From NCBI GenBank assembly GCA_022376515.1, contig WTXI01000101.1, forward strand, positions 58,262 to 122,261: DNA of 64,000 nt, in the 5' to 3' direction. Below are positions 33,860 through 45,631 of the stretch, one piece after another. The notes under the pieces were generated by a model. It had not been told where the DNA came from. It was given only the letters and a program-made list of their open reading frames with translations, and ran no database searches. Source of the DNA: Lactifluus volemus (taxonomy: Eukaryota; Basidiomycota; Agaricomycetes; Russulales; Russulaceae). Each line of letters opens with the position of its first letter. Positions within the stretch are counted from its first letter, which is position 1. A program made the position numbers and the translations under genes.

Positions 33860-35195
33860 TCATGCCGTGATTGGTGGTAGCTGCTTCTCCAAAAGATGTA
33901 GATGGTCCATTCCACATGCTCCGTGTTCCTGGTCGCGAACGAGCCTATACTTCCTCTTCGCCGTACACCCGTGAACGTCACAGATGGTCGGAGCCCGCGA
34001 CTTTGACTGCTGCTCCGGTGCGTCCATTTCAACGTCTTCCTCCGCGTCAAGTGTAGGCGTTGGTAATAAGGATGCGGGCACAGAAAACGACAAAAGCATC
34101 TTGTCCCCGGGAGGCATGTCAGGAGCGGGTCGCAGTGTTGAAATCCACCGGTAGCAGGTTGGGACGATCTCAGCCACCGGTGCTACAACAACTTCGGCAG
34201 TTTCTTCTTCTTCTGCCTCGCCCTCGGCCGGTGTCCCATTGCCACCTGTATGGGTAGCAGGTGTACGATCTTCTGCACTGGCGAGAGGGTTCCGTCTGTT
34301 CCGTGTGCCAGACTTTTTCTTGAGAAGACGGTTGATAGTCTCTGCCTGTAGATGGGATAAGCGTCAGACCGATGAACCGATGAGAGGAGATGGGAAAAAC
34401 GCGAAATGAATCCATACTTTTTCATCTTCTAGCTTTTTCTCGGAGAGGTGCTTGCGTTTACGCGCTGTCTCTTCGCGTCTGAGCGCGATCTCGGCCTCAT
34501 TTAGCTGTTTTTTCTTGCGTGATGTTTCATCTATACCAACGACTGGTCAGCAATGACCTCCTACGAGTATCCCATGCAGCGAACGAATCACCCAGTGAAA
34601 CGTGAGATGATCCAACCACACTCGCAAGGACCGCTTGACGGGTGGTCAAAGGTCGTTTGGCGTCACCCCGAGGCTGATCGTCATCGTCGTCCTCAGACTC
34701 GACGTCGCTGTCGAGATCTTTGTCCTTGTGAACAGCACGGCGTACCCGAGCAGGCTTCTGTGTTGGAAGCTTGAGCGTGATTTTGAGTCGCGACGAACGG
34801 GACGGTGTAGATGGTGGTGGCGGGGGTGACACCGACGGCGAAGAGAGTTCATCCAAATCCGACTGTCACAAAAGAAACGAAAGTGAGAAACAACGTCGAG
34901 CACAGACAGATGGGCTAAGCACCTCCTGCACTGCGTCACCGTCGCCGTCGTCGGCGGGTTCGTCTTCCTCTCCGTCCTCTTCAGGTTCATCCGCTTCTTC
35001 ACCTTCTTCCTCACCTTCCTCACCTTCCTCGCCTTCATCTCCATCCTCGTCTTCCTCTTCTTCTCCCTCAACTTCCTCTTCCTCTTCTTCCGGCTCTATT
35101 TCTGGCTCTTCCTCAGCATCGGGCGCAATGGAGAGCGCTTCAGATTCGCTCTCTGGGTCAGCTGAGACGTCGGAATGTATGATGTTCCTGGGCAT
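33860..35195 (-). CDS. IES2: INO80 chromatin-remodelling complex subunit (Ies2 / INO80B-like)
   Basis: Nuclear activator subunit of the INO80 nucleosome remodeller. Exons: 35195-34923, 34862-34592, 34530-34418, 34345-33860; 1143 nt, 380 aa. A very acidic N-terminus (long E/D runs, residues ~10-90) is followed by a basic SRLKITLKLP region. Then comes a PAPA-1-like helical segment (RKKKQLNEAEIALRREET, ending in LLKKK). The C-terminal zinc finger of the HIT type has CDVHGC and ACGMDHLH ligands. This domain order is diagnostic. The start MPRNIIHSD is chosen as the first ATG before the acidic tract; the frame stays open further upstream. Upstream DNA is shared with the Myb-like gene on the other strand, so the two are divergent. 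Confidence 0.88.
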
Positions 35196-35559
35196 CAGAT
35201 AAGATGGGGTCCGTATGTCGTCAACGGATAATTGTTCAACGAGCCGTGAGGCTGAGACCAATTGTATAACATGGCTTACTAAGCAACGGTGATCCAAGTC
35301 TAGCAACTAAAATCCAAGGACAAACATATTGTTTTCGATGAATTCGATCTCTTATTGTTATGTCCGTCTTTATATCTATCTCCTAAAATCTGTTGCATAG
35401 TAACCAACTCATGGATTTCTCCAGATCTTTTCCGACTGTCTGTGATGGTGCGAACGCGGATCGCAATAGGACTGTAGGTCTTGTTGACCCGGGCTCCTCT
35501 GTCAGAGCAAATAATCTTCTGCGTGATGAATTTAGGGATCCTGTGCGCACGCGCAAACG

Positions 35560-36919
35560 GTGACTTGTTGGAACGAGGAACATGCAACGCTCCTAGCAAC
35601 CAAGTGGTATGACCACAAGAAACTTGCCGAACTTGGAGAAATGGAAGGTGTGTTCAAGTTCTCGACGATCAGACCTGACATCTTCGTAAATTTACTCTTT
35701 TCCAGGCCTTGTCTATAAAAAAGGCCAATTCTCAGCCACCGAAGAACAGAGTATGAAAGACGCTATCGAGCGATACCGTGTTGTGAGACTTCCGTAGTGT
35801 CTTTGACTAGCGCATTGCTGGACCATGGCACCTTCCAGGAGCACGCGCTTACGGAAGACGACATACACAAACTGATATTTACCAAGCAGAAAGGAGGCAC
35901 GTTTTGGCGGGATGTAGGTGAGTGAAGTGGCTGGCTGTCTTTGCACTAATTCAAGCATATGTCTTGGCAGCACGTTCGGTTCCTATGCGACCCATCAAGA
36001 ATGTCTTCATTCACGTCCGTCGAGTTTGGGAGCCCGTGGCTAAACAAGGGCCCTGGTCAGTCCATGAGGACGAGGACTTGGAGAAGTGAGTGGAAAGATG
36101 GATGGTTAATGGTCCGTCATTGAAATGAACTTTGTGCCAGGGCTGTCCGAGAACTCGGCCACACGTGGGATGCGATATCCAAGAGGCTTGGGCGATCCGC
36201 CGGTAATTGCCGTGACCGCTACCGAAACCACCTGGTCCATCGCACCGAACGAAAAAGAGGTAACGTTTTGTCCCTTTATACAGTGTGAAAGTGTCTGTAG
36301 TGATATGTGCATACCCAAAGGCGCTTGGTCGTCCCAAGAAGTTCAACAGCTGACCGCGATTGTAAGATCGATGATTTCCGAGGAAGGAGGCATCGCGTCT
36401 GGGGTATCCTGGGCAAAGGTCGCGGCGCAGATGGGACATCAACGGAACGGCCAGCAGTGTCGCAACAAATGGTGCAGAGCGCTTCCATTCATGGAGTTGA
36501 CACGTTAACTTTGAGACCTCATGCTTTTCAGGGTCCAATCGTTGCATGGCCGCGACGAGCATTCTCGCTCAGACTGGAACACAACGGACACATTTATCTT
36601 TATGCACAAGTAAGCTTTTTTATTTTCACGTCCAGAAAAACGGCGATTTACTTGCCAAACGTAAACGTCAGAGTCACTTCTCTCTCTGTTCTTGACGAGA
36701 CCGAGATAACTTGGAGCAAGTTCCCTGACCCGGGCTGGAACCGGTGGTCCGCATATCAACTGCAACGCAAATGGCGCTCACTGAAGCGCTCAATTCCTGG
36801 ACACGAAAACATGACACCCCAGGGTGAGTGACCTAGATAAGGCTAAATTCTCTCCATCTTAGACCAGTCATGCAGAGATTGCCCATACCGTGCTACAGCA
36901 GGCTATTATTCCTGCCTAG
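35560..36919 (+). CDS. Myb/Reb1-like DNA-binding protein, 5' end unresolved, apparent frameshift
   Basis: Several Myb-type repeats are visible: KKGQFSATEEQSMKDAIERY; then GPWSVHEDEDLEK joined across an intron to AVRELGHTWDAISKRLGRSA and NCRDRYRNHL; then GAWSSQEVQQLTAIVRSMIS with GQQCRNKW; and a last repeat with WNRWSAYQLQRKWRSLKR. The gene ends EIAHTVLQQAIIPA at 36919. This arrangement resembles Reb1/DMTF1-type transcription factors, which bind DNA at promoters or rDNA terminators. Around 35780-35810 the frame of the first repeat runs into stops, while the continuation (ALLDHGTFQEHALTEDDIHK) is in another frame. Only a 47-nt intron that removes half the repeat, or an indel, would join them. 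No start ATG was identified; an exon before 35560 is likely. Confidence 0.7.
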
Positions 36920-38483
36920 CTATAGGATTAATTCTATGATACATGCCATCCCTCTACTTACTAATTATATGTTTGCGATGTAATCGGTAATTGCTAATCT
37001 GACCTAGTCTCGTGCGCCTCGCAGGCCTGGCGCATCGCTCAATTTCACCTCACGTAACTCACATAACTACGACCTGAGCCACCAAGACTCTGATGTCTCA
37101 TGCCGTACCTGTTCCGTATGTGAGCCGAAAGAAAGTTCATACCAGCACTTGACATGGGCCAACAATGCGTCACCGCCGCGCAGGTGTCGCAGGCCGGGTG
37201 TCGTCATCAAATTCAGCATTGACTTTGCTGGTCTCCCTCCAACACACCGCTCAGTCAGCCAAACCGGAACAGCTGACAACTGGAAAGCGCCCGGTACGCG
37301 CCCGGTACCACTAGCAATACCAATCATCGATCCGTGAAACTTATTAATAGATGGTTGGTTTTTTCCTATAGAAGACGAACCTACTGTAAGGAGGAGAGAA
37401 TCCAAAAAGGATACCCTTTTAGACGCATTCATATATACGTAAGTTAGCCTTACTTACCTTCTCTGGCCCGGCGTGCCCCTCGGCACTTTTCCCCCCTCGC
37501 ACGCTCGAGCGGCTCGACGAGAGAGGAAAGTGAACCCGGAACACCACACGCGTGACCCAAGCAAGAACTGCTCGTGAAGAACGATTATCCGGCGACCACC
37601 CCGGGGCCCGATGATCCTTCTCCCTCCAACCTAGACACCGAACCAGACTGGAGAACCGGATCGACCACTGCCCCAAAACGTCTACTACAGTTGTAGTAGT
37701 AACTGTAGTAATATGATGGGGGGGACTTTCTTTCATTGCAGCCGTTTATGCATCGGCCGCCGCGTTTCTGCGGCGGTGATATGCGGACTACTCTTTGATA
37801 AACAACTAAAAACCCAGGGCGTATGATAATGAATCACTGCATGAATCAGAGACGGCGGAAGGCACCGCGCCATCAACGTTGCGGGTGGGCGCTAATCACT
37901 AAGGAGAAGTCTAAAGCGTGGGCGCTGTTTGACCGGGGATGGACGCCACCCTACTAGTATGGGCGGTACACAGCCGGCCGTCAGTACGCGTCAGTTCTGG
38001 ATGTGATAGGCTAATAGCCCTGTTTCACTCGCAAGTTGATGTACTATTGCCCATCAAACAGAATCAAAAGAATGGCGATTCTGATTTTGTTAGTGGTTGA
38101 TGTGAACGAATATGCATGATCATGTGTATAGTTTACAAGGGGGGAAATACGTTAAACCATGAACCCCGGGTATGAATGACACGATGGACTACAAAGGAAT
38201 AAGAGTGACCCGCGTAGAATAGGACCCAGATGAATACATGAGAGGATGGACGTGAAGGTGGTACATTTTAGAGTCCTACAATGTTGTGCCACCTGTCCAG
38301 GCGGCGAGCGACGCTCTGCGCTCTGTGCTTTGCCTGTAGCGGGGGGTATATCGTTAATAATGAACAACATTTGAACCACTGGAAACAGTGATGGATGATA
38401 AAATTTTGATACGAGTGATGGTGCCTGCATAATGAGACTCGCCGGCTTCGTTTTGGTCGTTGCCCACCCTATCATTTGCATCA
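36920..38483. other. Intergenic, about 1.5 kb
   Basis: Nothing supported. Short self-complementary stretches occur near 37681-37710 (CTACAGTTGTAGTAGTAACTG region). Confidence 0.45.
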
Positions 38484-40581
38484 TCACCACCGTGGTCGGC
38501 CGCGGAGATCTATATCCGACCGACGATGTACACAATCAGCACTTGATGTCGACTGGTGCCAGGACACTGTGCGCGTCTGGTGTGAGATGTACGTACCTAT
38601 CGGGGAACGGAGGCTCTGTCTAAATAGCGAGACTTTTGTAGCCGGGTTGTTGAACCTATCCACATTTTCCGAAAGGGACTTGGCCGTTGGGGGTGGGGTT
38701 CGAATATTTAACGAGGATCGGTAACGGTTCGGCGAGAGAGGGAAGCTATCCGGGAGTGGTAGCGGTGTCAGTGAAGACGGGCGTTGTGGCAGAGCAGGCT
38801 CGATGTCCATCTGTGACTGGGGAAGAGACGAAGGCACGGGATAAAGAGAAGAAGGTCGGGCATCCTTGCTATCCGTCGCTGTGTCTGCAACGTCATATGT
38901 GCCACAAAGCTCTTGCTCATGTGAGACCAACGCGAGGTGGCTTCGCGTGGTAAATATGCGGCTTCGAATGCCTACGTCGTGGGCAGCTATCTCGTTTTCT
39001 ATGGAGCGAGGGAAGAAGATCTGGGCGATACGTTAAAGGAAGTAAAACCAGGGAAAAGGAGAGACGTGCCACAAGGGTCATGGCAGACGATAGAATAATC
39101 CCAAATCCAGCAAGAATCGAAAGGAACTCTGTAATTTGGTCGTTAACGCCAGACTTTTACATTTAGGACATAAATCAAGTACCCGATCCAAAACTATGGA
39201 AAAGGATAAAGACAATTAGCATGATAGGGATACCATTTACTGGGGGCTACGCACATGGACTCATTTACGTGATGGTGAGGTCGGAGGCCGTCTACTGCCA
39301 AGATGAAAATGGGTATCGCGAAACAAAGGCGAAGCATGGTGCGGATTGTCTGGGGCAACGGTTGACGTTGAGAGATACAGATCCATGATAGGTAAAGCAG
39401 GTTACATACGTTGAGTTCGTGGAATTTGGTGAGGCGAATGATTGTATTCATGTCAACGCCTTCCTTTCTCTGAAATTCGCTCAGCTATGCAAGAAACGAG
39501 TCATAGTGCTTGGCCTCACCAATCCATCTAGGAAGGGTTGAAAGTAATACCTAGGGAAATCGTGGGTAACAACGTTGAGATCAAAACGTGAAACGCTTAC
39601 AGCACGGGAAGGAACCACAAGGTCAAGCAAAGACTTCCCAGGCTACCTGCCAGGAACGTATACACCTCGCACTTTGACAGGTGAAATGTTAAATCACTGG
39701 TGTTTACTATGGCAAGAGTCGCACCTTGAGAGGATCCGATCGGGTGAGAATAGTCACCAATGGCATATAAAGGACCGCGATGCTCGAGCCCACAATCCAC
39801 GTTCTGAAGTAAAGGCTGCCGAACCAATCCTTCTGCGTCGGCCCGAGGTTGACGACGAACAGCCAGAAGCAGAGTTCTGCGTGCCCGGTCCGATCAACGA
39901 TATATCCCAAGTCCGCGGAAATGGTGCCCTTACCTTCGAGGTGGGTGACCCTTGATCGGAAACGCCGCAAAATGTTGAATAAACGACCGGAGAACGAATG
40001 TATGGAAGAGGGACCCACATTTCAAGCCCCCATGCGCATGCGACGCAAAAATACAAGGGTATGATAGCATTTCTGTGGGCAGATGTCCACAGTTCATATG
40101 GATTAGGAATGACTGTGACGGGTGAGCGAGAGAGGAGAATTGAAGGGCATAGTAGGCGCACTTCCGAATCCAGGCAACTCGATAAAACCCTCGGAATATT
40201 TGATGACGCTGAAGCCCACAGCGTATGTTATTAACAAGGGCACGCTCAGCAAGTACGCGTACTAGAATGCTGATTAGACAAGGGCCATGTCTGTTAGAGG
40301 ACCATGTGTCACGAACGGTCATCACGCGCTTGAAGGTTCCTTGTGAGCCCTGGTTCCACCTGATAGGACGCTCAAACCATGCGCGAAAGTGAAGGCAGAG
40401 GATGGATACTACGCACCGCAGACACCTGAAGCGGTCGAAACACCATAGATGATAGACAAGAAAAATCCCAAGCTGCGAGGCCAAAGGAATCATGAGACTT
40501 GATCCAGAATCAAGTATTAAGACTCACCAGGATTGATAGGATGGACCAGACGATATAAGTCGCGGGAGTGAAGTGGCACAT
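38484..40581 (-). CDS. Conserved multi-pass membrane protein (about 8 TM), function unknown
   Basis: Begins MCHFTPATYIVWSILSIL. Splicing on the minus strand gives successive hydrophobic segments: LGIFLVYHLWCFDRF, FKRVMTYAYLLSVPLLITYA, RNAIIPLYFCVACAWGLEM, ELCFWLFVVNLGPTQKDWF, WIVGSSIAVLYMPLVTILT, EVYTFLAGSLGSLCLTLWFL, MLRLCFAIPIFILAVDGLRP with RPHHHVNES, and EFLSILAGFGIILSSAMTLV. A cytosolic tail of ~165 residues rich in S and P ends at 38484. I recognise the AFKRVMTYSYL-like, SLYF-RTWI and RLTKFHELN blocks as a family widespread in Agaricomycetes with no known role. At least nine small exons. The intron before IFFPRSIENE needs a GC donor (GCACGT). A TATATAT run near 40660 lies upstream of the start. 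Confidence 0.78.
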
Positions 40582-41129
40582 GGTCGCAAAATGTCTGCGG
40601 TCACGGGTTGGAGTGGAAAGAATGGAGGGGGGAGGGGTGGTGTGGAGGAGATGGAAGAATTATATATCATGTTTATCAACGGTTAAAATGTCCGTTTGAC
40701 TTTTTTCATCTCAATTATTGGAAGCACATGGTCCTTTGGGGGTTCTCGTAGACGCCGATAAGGAAAGGGGACTGACCGCAAAAAAAATAAAATAAAGATT
40801 TTTCCCTCTTAGATGAGATAGATCGGCAGGCGATGACCCCAGTTCAATACTGACGGACTCACACGGTTCGCACTGCCGCCCAAAACGTTCCTGATAGACG
40901 ATGGCATGATATCCAGATGCCATTCAACGCGCTGGTGGCGAAGCTCTAGATGATACTCGACGTGAGACCTTGTTTTCAACAGCTGCCGGCAGAACCGTCC
41001 ACCGAGACCCAAAAAAGGTTAGGCGAATTCGGAATTTCGGGCGCCGAAGAAGAAAAGTTTCCGCCGGTAGGACCGGAATATGTTCTCACACTGGCACACA
41101 CACCGCAGAGATTCATTCCAGTCGCTGGT
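40582..41129. other. Intergenic between divergent genes
   Basis: Promoter region shared by the membrane protein gene (minus) and the ankyrin gene (plus). No further feature seen. Confidence 0.5.
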
Positions 41130-41779
41130 ATGAATCACCCAACACCATCTCTTGATGATACGGAAGACCTTCTCCTTTCATGTCGCTACGGAGACATAGA
41201 CGATTTCAGGTCGTTCCTTGAACGTTTCGGGACGGCTCCAATCAGTCACGCTCGTGATGAGAACGAAAACACGGTTTTACATATGGCGGCAGCTAACGGC
41301 CACGTCGGTCAGTTCGTTCTGACATATGACAGTTTTGACTGATCCTCGGAAGACGACCGTCCACAGAATTGCTTGACTTGCTTCTCCCTATCGTGCCATC
41401 CTCATTACTCTCAGCACAGAATCGGGCTGGTTCAACTGCGCTTCACTGGGCGGCGGTAAATTCCCAGCTCGCCGCCGCTCACGCTCTCGTAAAATTTCCA
41501 GGTGGGCCAGGAATAGACTTGATTGATATCAAGAACGCCGCGGGTCGCACTTCGCTTGGCGAAGCGGAAATTGCGGGATGGGATGAAGGTGCAAAGTGGA
41601 TGGTTCAGGTGATGCGGTTGGATAACTCGGCCGGTGCTGAGAATGACACCCCACCGAGTGGAGAACAAGTCCAGGATGGGGATGGGGATTCCGTCGATTC
41701 CGATGAGATTGCATGCGTGCCTCCTGCCTCAGTTGATAAATCCGAGGGAGAGGGGGACTCTGAATCTCCTCCATCGTGA
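41130..41779 (+). CDS. Small ankyrin-repeat protein (YCR051W-like)
   Basis: Two exons, 41130-41307 and 41367-41779; 591 nt, 196 aa. Residues ~10-150 hold about three ankyrin repeats: DTEDLLLSCRYGDIDDFRSF, ENTVLHMAAANGHVELLDLL across the intron, and GSTALHWAAVNSQLAAAHAL. The canonical TALHxAA turn is visible twice. The last ~50 residues are acidic and serine-rich. This layout matches the small nucleocytoplasmic ankyrin proteins related to yeast YCR051W, whose role is not established. I chose ATG 41130 because repeat one begins right after it; the frame is open upstream to about 40950. Confidence 0.85.
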
Positions 41780-42767
41780 TCCCATCGCTTCCTACGTTCC
41801 CGATTCGTGGCAGTTCGGGTGCCGTGTTTTGTTACTATATTTTATCCACGCGATATATCGCTGTATTACAACCGGCCCAACTCTTTGCCGATGCGTTGAA
41901 GAGGAATTGGGCAAGATTTGCTATTTATTACCCATCATCCACTCCGAGTCGTCGAACCAGCTGTCAGTTTTCTGCTCAACGTAAACCCAATTTGAGCATT
42001 ATTGCTCAACTGTGCTCCCATGCACCACCAACCCTGAATTCGGCTACGCTATATAAGGTCGATCCAGGTGGCTTAGGTCTTGTCCTTGTACAGATATAGT
42101 TCCGCAGCAACCCATGGTGCACTACTTCAGCGGCATAGACGACGCAGTAATTCGGAAGCCGGCTAATATATCCCCGTGATCTATTAATGTTATTAGCTTT
42201 CCAATCAGCTCTCCGTGGGGGATGTTCTCTCGTGATAGAGTAGCGTACCCCGCACCCCGCAGTGGATCCCGCGGGGGTTCACTGCCAGTGTCCTTGTTCT
42301 AATTTATGCACAAAGCTCATCGGTCGCAAGTTGCACTCAAAACTGTGCCTAGCGGGATCTTGCGTCATATTGACATCAAATCCAATATCCCTGAGACAGT
42401 CCTGAGACAGGCACAACACTAAGGGAAAAGGCCAGACGTTGATGATAGACTTACCACTACTGCTTTGATTATATGTCTCTGAACCAACTGGATTCATTCA
42501 ACGTATTCACAGCCACTAAACTTGAAACCCACCAACTCGGATATGACAAAACAGATGCAAACTGGCAAAATTCATTGGGAAAAATATTCAGTTGGGATTT
42601 GGAGACTAACAAAGCTCATATACTGCTCACGCATGGATCTGGAATCCGTAGACTCGGAGAACACTGTTGGTCGTCACCCATGACAGTTCGTGATACAGTA
42701 CGGATGCTACGCGACTTCTTCATCAGAGCCTCGGCAACTCCCGTGTGACCATGCGCGGCGCCCCCCT
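41780..42767. other. Intergenic before the F-box block
   Basis: A TATATAAGG at about 42050 looks like a core promoter but has no gene behind it. The 91-codon frame at 42473-42748 has no recognisable domain. Confidence 0.4.
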
Positions 42768-45437
42768 CATGAAACACCGGGGCAAAGAGATACAGTAGAT
42801 AGAATGATCACGTACATGTACACGAAAGGTGCCTCCTGCTACTGTGGCAGCTTGGGCAGAACTTGTGGTACGGTCGTCTACAACCACAACTATAAATCGG
42901 TCGAATCAGATCACGTGAAACCACACTATAGCCACATTCAAACAGCTTTTATGACGTCTCGTGCTGCATCCCTTGTTGTGATTGATTGCGGCCATCTCTT
43001 TCTAATCGATTTAGCGACTTAAAGGCGACACCGAGGTAGACGATGGTTTCCATTCCATGATGTCAGATGTGATTACAAACTCAATTCTTGCTTGTCAGCT
43101 TCCAGGCACAATGTCTGATCTTGGAACGAATTTACTAGCGCTCACTCTCGCGCGAGCGCTCGTTTTGGAACTTCCAAATACTAGAGAAATATGCTTGAAT
43201 GACCCCCTGAGTCCTGCGCTGGTATCCGAGGTCCGTCGTCTTTCCACTTTCGCTCTCGAGCAGGAGCACTGAAATATAGATTTTTAGCTTGCTGAAACAG
43301 AAGCCCTGATATCCGAGGTCCTCAGAGAGGTCAACATCCTGCAAAGTGACATGCGGCCCGTGAATCTCCTTCCAGTCGAACTTCTCATCCACATCTTTGG
43401 CTTTCTTGGAGGCGGTTCTTTCGTCGTTCCTGTCTCACACGTATGTCAAAGATGGAGAAACGTCGCTCTTTGCACGCCCTCTCTGTGGACCGTCATCCAC
43501 GAAAGTGACGATTTCTTGACTGCGACTACCTTCATGGAACGATCGAACAACTTGATGCTTGACGTTTCCCTCCAGATTTTCATGAACGATGGAGAATTCA
43601 AGGAATTTTATGACATTGCGGTGCCACACGCCTCACGGTTCAGGCGTTTACATGTAGCAGTTTATGGCTATCGCGTCTTTGACTTCTATCATTCGCTTGC
43701 CGAGTGCAATTTGGTGATGCCAGCACTCGAGCATTTCTCAATCAGGATGATCGAATATGGTTTCGAAGATGATAGCCGCGATGAAGAACTATTGCCGCTT
43801 TGCCAGCGTTTTTTTGATCAGTTGGAGTCTCTGACAGAGCTGACATTCAGAGGAGCCTGGCCGCTCAGAGAACATCTATCGCACTCCATCAGATCGTTGA
43901 CCATCGCAGACAGATCATTCGATTTGAATGAAGTGCTCGCCTGCCTCGAGGAGGCCTCAAATCTGGAATACCTGGCCCTTTTGGATTCCGTCCCACACAC
44001 CTTCCACTGGCGGTCCACGCAGAGGCCCCTCGTGGAGTTGAGCAGACTCAAGGAATTCCATTGGTTCCAGGGTCGGGTCGTCGATAACCTCCTTGGGACC
44101 ATCAAGCTCTTCGAACATCTCGTCCTTCCAGGACTCGACACTAGTAGTACCCAATTCGTGATGCTCTTGGACCCGTCAAAATACATGAACTCCGACTTGT
44201 ACACACCCTGCCACCGCTTCACCAACCTGACCAACACCGTCACGGAGCTCATCCTGGAAGCCTCACATTATGCGTCGGGTAAGCCGGCCCGTAACAACAT
44301 CGTGTTCCACGGACGGCATAACGGCGAGACGGTCTTTAGCGTGCGAGTTATGAGAGGCTCTCTCGGATTTCTCTGCGTACCCGGCGGCATGTTCCTCACC
44401 TCATCCGTCTACGTCGACCTGTCCAAAGTCACACACCTCACTTTCACCAGCACGCTCCCGTACGCCTGGAACAGGTTCTTCCGCACCCCGCCCATATGGG
44501 CACACCTTCTCCGCAGCGTACCCTTCGTCAAAGTCCTCCGTTTACACGTCAGCACGCCAACAGATATCCTTAAATCCATCACCGACGCGAGCGACTCCAA
44601 CTCCAACTCCGACTCCTCCGACTCGCCTTATCCTCCTCCTCCTCTCTTCATACCCGACCTGCAATACCTTCACCTCTTCCGTTGCGGTGTAGTAGTAGTA
44701 GGAGAAGAAGAAGGAAAAAGAAGAGGAACTGTATGCACCGGAAGCTCGAACAGCGAAAAAAAGGACTTGCTTCGCTTCTTGGCTACACGCGTCGAGTTTG
44801 GAATACCGATCAAGAGTATTGTCTGCTCACCTGAAGATGGGGACGGGCTATTACCCGCCGTATTGGACCTCGTCGAGTCGATCGAATTCGGGCGACCTGG
44901 GAACTGGGCCGAACCCCAGTTTCCGAGTCGCATGGCTGCGTTGCTCGAGAAACATCTAAATTAGAGGGGATTCCATCGCGCCGGTCTATCTATCATCCAT
45001 CCCATTCTCATCCCGTTCATACATGCGCTGCGCCCCTTCGCCCAACTCTGGTAACGCTCTTTGTTGTTGTCGCAGACAGACTACACTAATACGCAAACGC
45101 AACAAGTCTGTGGGAGTCTCTTAAAGCTAAAACATTGCCGTGCAACGAGAGATCTTTCAAACGGAGTTACGGCCAAAGACTGAAAGAGAGTCGCACGGCT
45201 ACTTGGATATATGCATGTCTTGGTGATCGCATTGGGATTTTCGTTATCAGTATCAAAATGCACGGTTGGCCTTATGTTCGTTTGCGTTTGATTTGCGAAA
45301 CATTATATCACGTGTTGTTACAAAACGAGATTGAAAAGAAAGAGAAGATGATCCCTACGCGATGACTTGTCTATGGGGTTGTCCCGCCGATGACGAACGA
45401 CCTTTCCACCCCGTACCAGCGGGGCGGACGATCTGCA
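42768..45437 (+). repeat. Duplicated F-box block, copy 1
   Basis: Direct-repeat partner of 50555-53200. The match starts at CATGAAACACCGG, runs through the F-box promoter and gene, and ends inside the last ~25 codons of the 951-aa gene's reverse strand (45361-45437). Because the block carries the tail of a gene that is complete only at 53.1-56.0 kb, copy 2 is in the original context and copy 1 is the transposed duplicate. Confidence 0.85.
43057..44964 (+). CDS. F-box protein, intact copy
   Basis: Predicted substrate adapter of an SCF ubiquitin ligase. Two exons, 43057-43221 and 43288-44964 (66-nt intron). The join LNDPLSPAL + LAETEALISEVLREVN is in phase and bridges two stops. The N-terminus is a short helical region; residues ~75-125 are the F-box: NLLPVELLIHIFGFLGG, then PVSHVCQRWRNVALCTPSLW. 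The rest (~470 aa) is a leucine-rich, LRR-like substrate-binding region typical of large Agaricomycete F-box families, ending at 44964. About 613 aa. It lies 670 nt upstream of the ubiquitin-nuclease fusion gene on the same strand; any functional link is speculation. Confidence 0.85.
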
Positions 45438-45631
45438 CATGAGTAAATTGAATGTTTGTAGAATAATGACTCGCGTTGTCCATTTTATTCGTGAAGTGAC
45501 TGTGGAGCGACATCACAAATGGTCACACACGTGATAGATCTGGTAATGAATAGATCTCGGCCGGGGTCCGTGCGTTAGGAGATAATCAACTGTAGTTCCA
45601 TCATCTTCTGTGGATTTCTCTAACCATCGCA

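Noticed and set aside
34771..35202. 143-codon plus-strand serine-rich frame
   Set aside because: It is the antisense of the glutamate-rich tract of the Ies2-like gene (GAA/GAG repeats read as TTC/CTC/TCT).
42473..42748. 91-codon open frame with ATG
   Set aside because: No recognisable motif and lies just outside the F-box block; length is possible by chance.
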